From contig CALMBI010000251.1 of assembly GCA_937860115.1 (NCBI GenBank), positions 1 through 8,137 on the forward strand: a DNA stretch of 8,137 nucleotides. Reading direction: 5' to 3'. Positions 6,576-8,137 of the stretch are shown here, in pieces (position 1 is the stretch's first letter; each line of letters starts with the position of its first letter). The notes beneath the pieces were generated by a model that saw only the letters and a program-made list of their open reading frames with translations, was not told the DNA's origin and ran no database searches. This stretch comes from an uncultured Arcobacter sp. (GTDB lineage: Bacteria > Campylobacterota > Campylobacteria > Campylobacterales > Arcobacteraceae). The position numbers and the translations under genes were made by a program.

Positions 6576-7064
6576 ATGATTGACAAACTAAAGCTCAAAA
6601 TCATATCTTATATTTATATTATTTCTCAACAACCTGTAAAGTTACAAGATTTATTGATGGCAAATCAACTATTTTCTGAAGGGATCCATCTTGATGGCGA
6701 TAAACTTGGATTTAGACTCAAAACGGGTAGAGCTTATTTGGTATTTTTAATTTTAGTTCATATTGTATTGCTCCCAATTGCACTTGGGGGGCATGTTATT
6801 TTTCAACATATCGATTGTCATCTTTCAATATTTTTAACAGTATTTGTAACAGGTATCATATTTGCTTCATTTGGACTTTTTAAAGATTGGCTTGGTGATG
6901 AGGTGGCAAGAATAAGAATCAATATGATGTGGAATATCCATTTTCCACTTTTTAAATATGAAGAGTATAGTAGTGAAATCAATCAAATTTATCTTAAATC
7001 AATTGATGAAAATATTAAAAAACAAGATCTAGAGAGATATATATTAGATAATCTTTCAAAATAA
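6576..7064 (+). CDS. Two-helix membrane protein of unknown function
   Basis: I do not recognise this 162-residue protein. It starts on the base after the helicase stop codon, with AGGAAG (6565-6570) inside the end of that gene, so the two are co-transcribed and probably translationally coupled. Residues 1-50 are an amphipathic, charged N-terminal region. Two membrane segments follow, at about 53-72 (YLVFLILVHIVLLPIALGGH) and 84-102, joined by a short loop with His and Cys (FQHIDCH). A cytoplasmic or periplasmic C-terminal region of about 55 residues contains an Asn/Trp/Phe-rich stretch (NMMWNIHFPLF) and ends in a charged helix. There is no signal peptide, lipobox or catalytic motif. Base composition and codon use look like those of its neighbours. 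It is clearly a coding gene from its frame, ribosome binding site and spacing, but its role is unknown. Confidence 0.75.
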   Translation: MIDKLKLKIISYIYIISQQPVKLQDLLMANQLFSEGIHLDGDKLGFRLKTGRAYLVFLILVHIVLLPIALGGHVIFQHIDCHLSIFLTVFVTGIIFASFGLFKDWLGDEVARIRINMMWNIHFPLFKYEEYSSEINQIYLKSIDENIKKQDLERYILDNLSK

Positions 7065-7075
7065 GGGTTCCAAAG

Positions 7076-8128
7076 ATGATGAGGAATGGGAAATTATTTT
7101 TAGCTGGATTGGTTGTGGTCTTTCTTGGAGCTGGATGTGCACAAAAGGTTCAAGTTAAAGCCATAAAATCAGCTGAAGTTTCTGATAGTTCTATCAAAAA
7201 TATTGCAGTTCTACCATTTGAAAATGATTTGGTGTCTCAATCATCAGCGATAGATAGCGCATTAGAAAATCACACTTTAAATGGTAAAAAATATTTTAAT
7301 GTGATAGATAGAAAAAATCTTGAAAAAATAATCGCAGAAAAAAAACTCAATGATTCTGGATTGGTAGAATTAATCAATAATGATGGATCAATGGGACTTA
7401 AAGAGATTGAAACACTTGTAACTGGTGAAGTTGCTCACAATAGTGTTTCCCCTTCATATTATTTTGAAGAGAGAACAGATTATTCACAATGTGTAAAAAA
7501 TGAAGTAAATTCTAAAGGAAAAACAGTTTGTAAAGAGTACAAAAAATACACAGTTAAATGTGTTTCAAATTTGTACGTTTTAACTACAAATGTAAAATTT
7601 ATTAAAGTTGCTGATTCTGGGGTGATATTTGCTAAAAGTTTCACAGAAAATAGTAAGTTCAGTCATTGTTCAGATGATAGTAAAATTTTACCTGTAAAAG
7701 AGGTTGTCAATACTGAGCTTGCATCTAAAATTGCAAAAGATCTTATCAAAATAGTAGCTCCATCGTATCTTTATTTTTCAGTTACGATACTCGATGATGA
7801 AGATATTGATTTTGAAAAAGAACAATCTAAACAACTAGAAGTTGCAATTGAACTTATTAAAAAAGATAGAGTAGAAAAAGCAAATGAAATGTTAAAAGGA
7901 TTGAATAATTCTCTTAGTAGCAGAAGTTATACAGTACTGTATGATTTAGCAGTAACTGAAGAGGTGTTAGGAAATATCTATAAAGCAAATGATCTTTATA
8001 GAGAAGCTGAAAATATTGCACTTCAACGTGGAGAAGTAATAGATGAGATCTCTTATGCTATAAAAAGGGTAGCACAAAATATTTCAGAATTTGAAAAAGC
8101 TCAAAAACAAATAAACTCACTAAAGTAA
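7076..8128 (+). CDS. CsgG-like lipoprotein with a TPR-like C-terminus
   Basis: This 350-residue exported protein has a short basic N-terminus, a hydrophobic core (7-19) and a lipoprotein-like cleavage site ending GAGC (C21). The -3 residue is Gly rather than the usual Leu, so lipidation is likely but not certain. Residues 40-120 look like the CsgG/LpoB-type fold: KNIAVLPFEND, a helix, YFNVIDRKNLEKIIAEKKLNDSG, then TLVTGEVAHNS. An insert at 128-165 carries three Cys (139, 152, 162), with a fourth at 198. The strand pattern resumes at 165-190. Residues 250-345 are helical, with a TPR-like pair (AIELIKKDRVEKANEML and LGNIYKANDLYREAENIA). CsgG-family proteins act at the outer membrane in secretion or envelope assembly; a pore function is not implied here. 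Tandem ATGs occur at 7076 and 7079 after AAGGG (7063-7067). The gene lies 11 bases after the preceding one, so it is probably in the same operon. Confidence 0.72.
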   Translation: MMRNGKLFLAGLVVVFLGAGCAQKVQVKAIKSAEVSDSSIKNIAVLPFENDLVSQSSAIDSALENHTLNGKKYFNVIDRKNLEKIIAEKKLNDSGLVELINNDGSMGLKEIETLVTGEVAHNSVSPSYYFEERTDYSQCVKNEVNSKGKTVCKEYKKYTVKCVSNLYVLTTNVKFIKVADSGVIFAKSFTENSKFSHCSDDSKILPVKEVVNTELASKIAKDLIKIVAPSYLYFSVTILDDEDIDFEKEQSKQLEVAIELIKKDRVEKANEMLKGLNNSLSSRSYTVLYDLAVTEEVLGNIYKANDLYREAENIALQRGEVIDEISYAIKRVAQNISEFEKAQKQINSLK

Positions 8129-8137
8129 CTTTTAAAA

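Overview
The window reads as chromosomal DNA of a sulfur-oxidising Campylobacterota (epsilonproteobacterium; Sulfurimonas-like is my best guess). The reasons are the strong A+T bias, Lys/Asn/Ile-rich proteins, A/G-rich ribosome binding sites (AAGGAG, AGGA) and a Tat-exported SoxB thiosulfohydrolase. The assignment rests on overall look and gene content, not on a marker gene.

Region 1 (1-2118) is the end of a sox thiosulfate-oxidation cluster. It holds the last 76 codons of an upstream gene, probably soxA by gene order, then a strong intrinsic terminator and a complete soxB. Region 2 (2119-3865) holds two adjacent exported proteins built from NosL-type copper-binding domains. The first is NosL plus a haem-less cytochrome c-like tail. 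The second is a cysteine-less, shortened NosL, then the same tail module, then an intact NosL domain. Region 3 (3874-4344, minus strand) is a convergent, exported thioredoxin-fold protein with a CPYC active site. Together these suggest a periplasmic accessory set (copper and thiol handling) beside the Sox enzymes. That link comes from proximity and domain content only.

Region 4 (4476-8128) is a separate plus-strand transcription unit: a UvrD/PcrA-type superfamily 1 DNA helicase, an abutting two-helix membrane protein of unknown function, and a CsgG-like lipoprotein with a cysteine-containing insert and a helical, TPR-like C-terminus. The helicase is a housekeeping repair enzyme. Nothing visible ties the two downstream genes to DNA repair.

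The most interesting signal is the internal evolution of the NosL pair. The N-terminus of the second protein aligns with the NosL domain of the first, but every Cys (and the Met) of the metal-binding motifs is replaced. Both proteins also share a module with two conserved cysteines that looks like a cytochrome c domain stripped of its haem site. I saw no CRISPR array, tRNA, rRNA, insertion sequence or phage gene.
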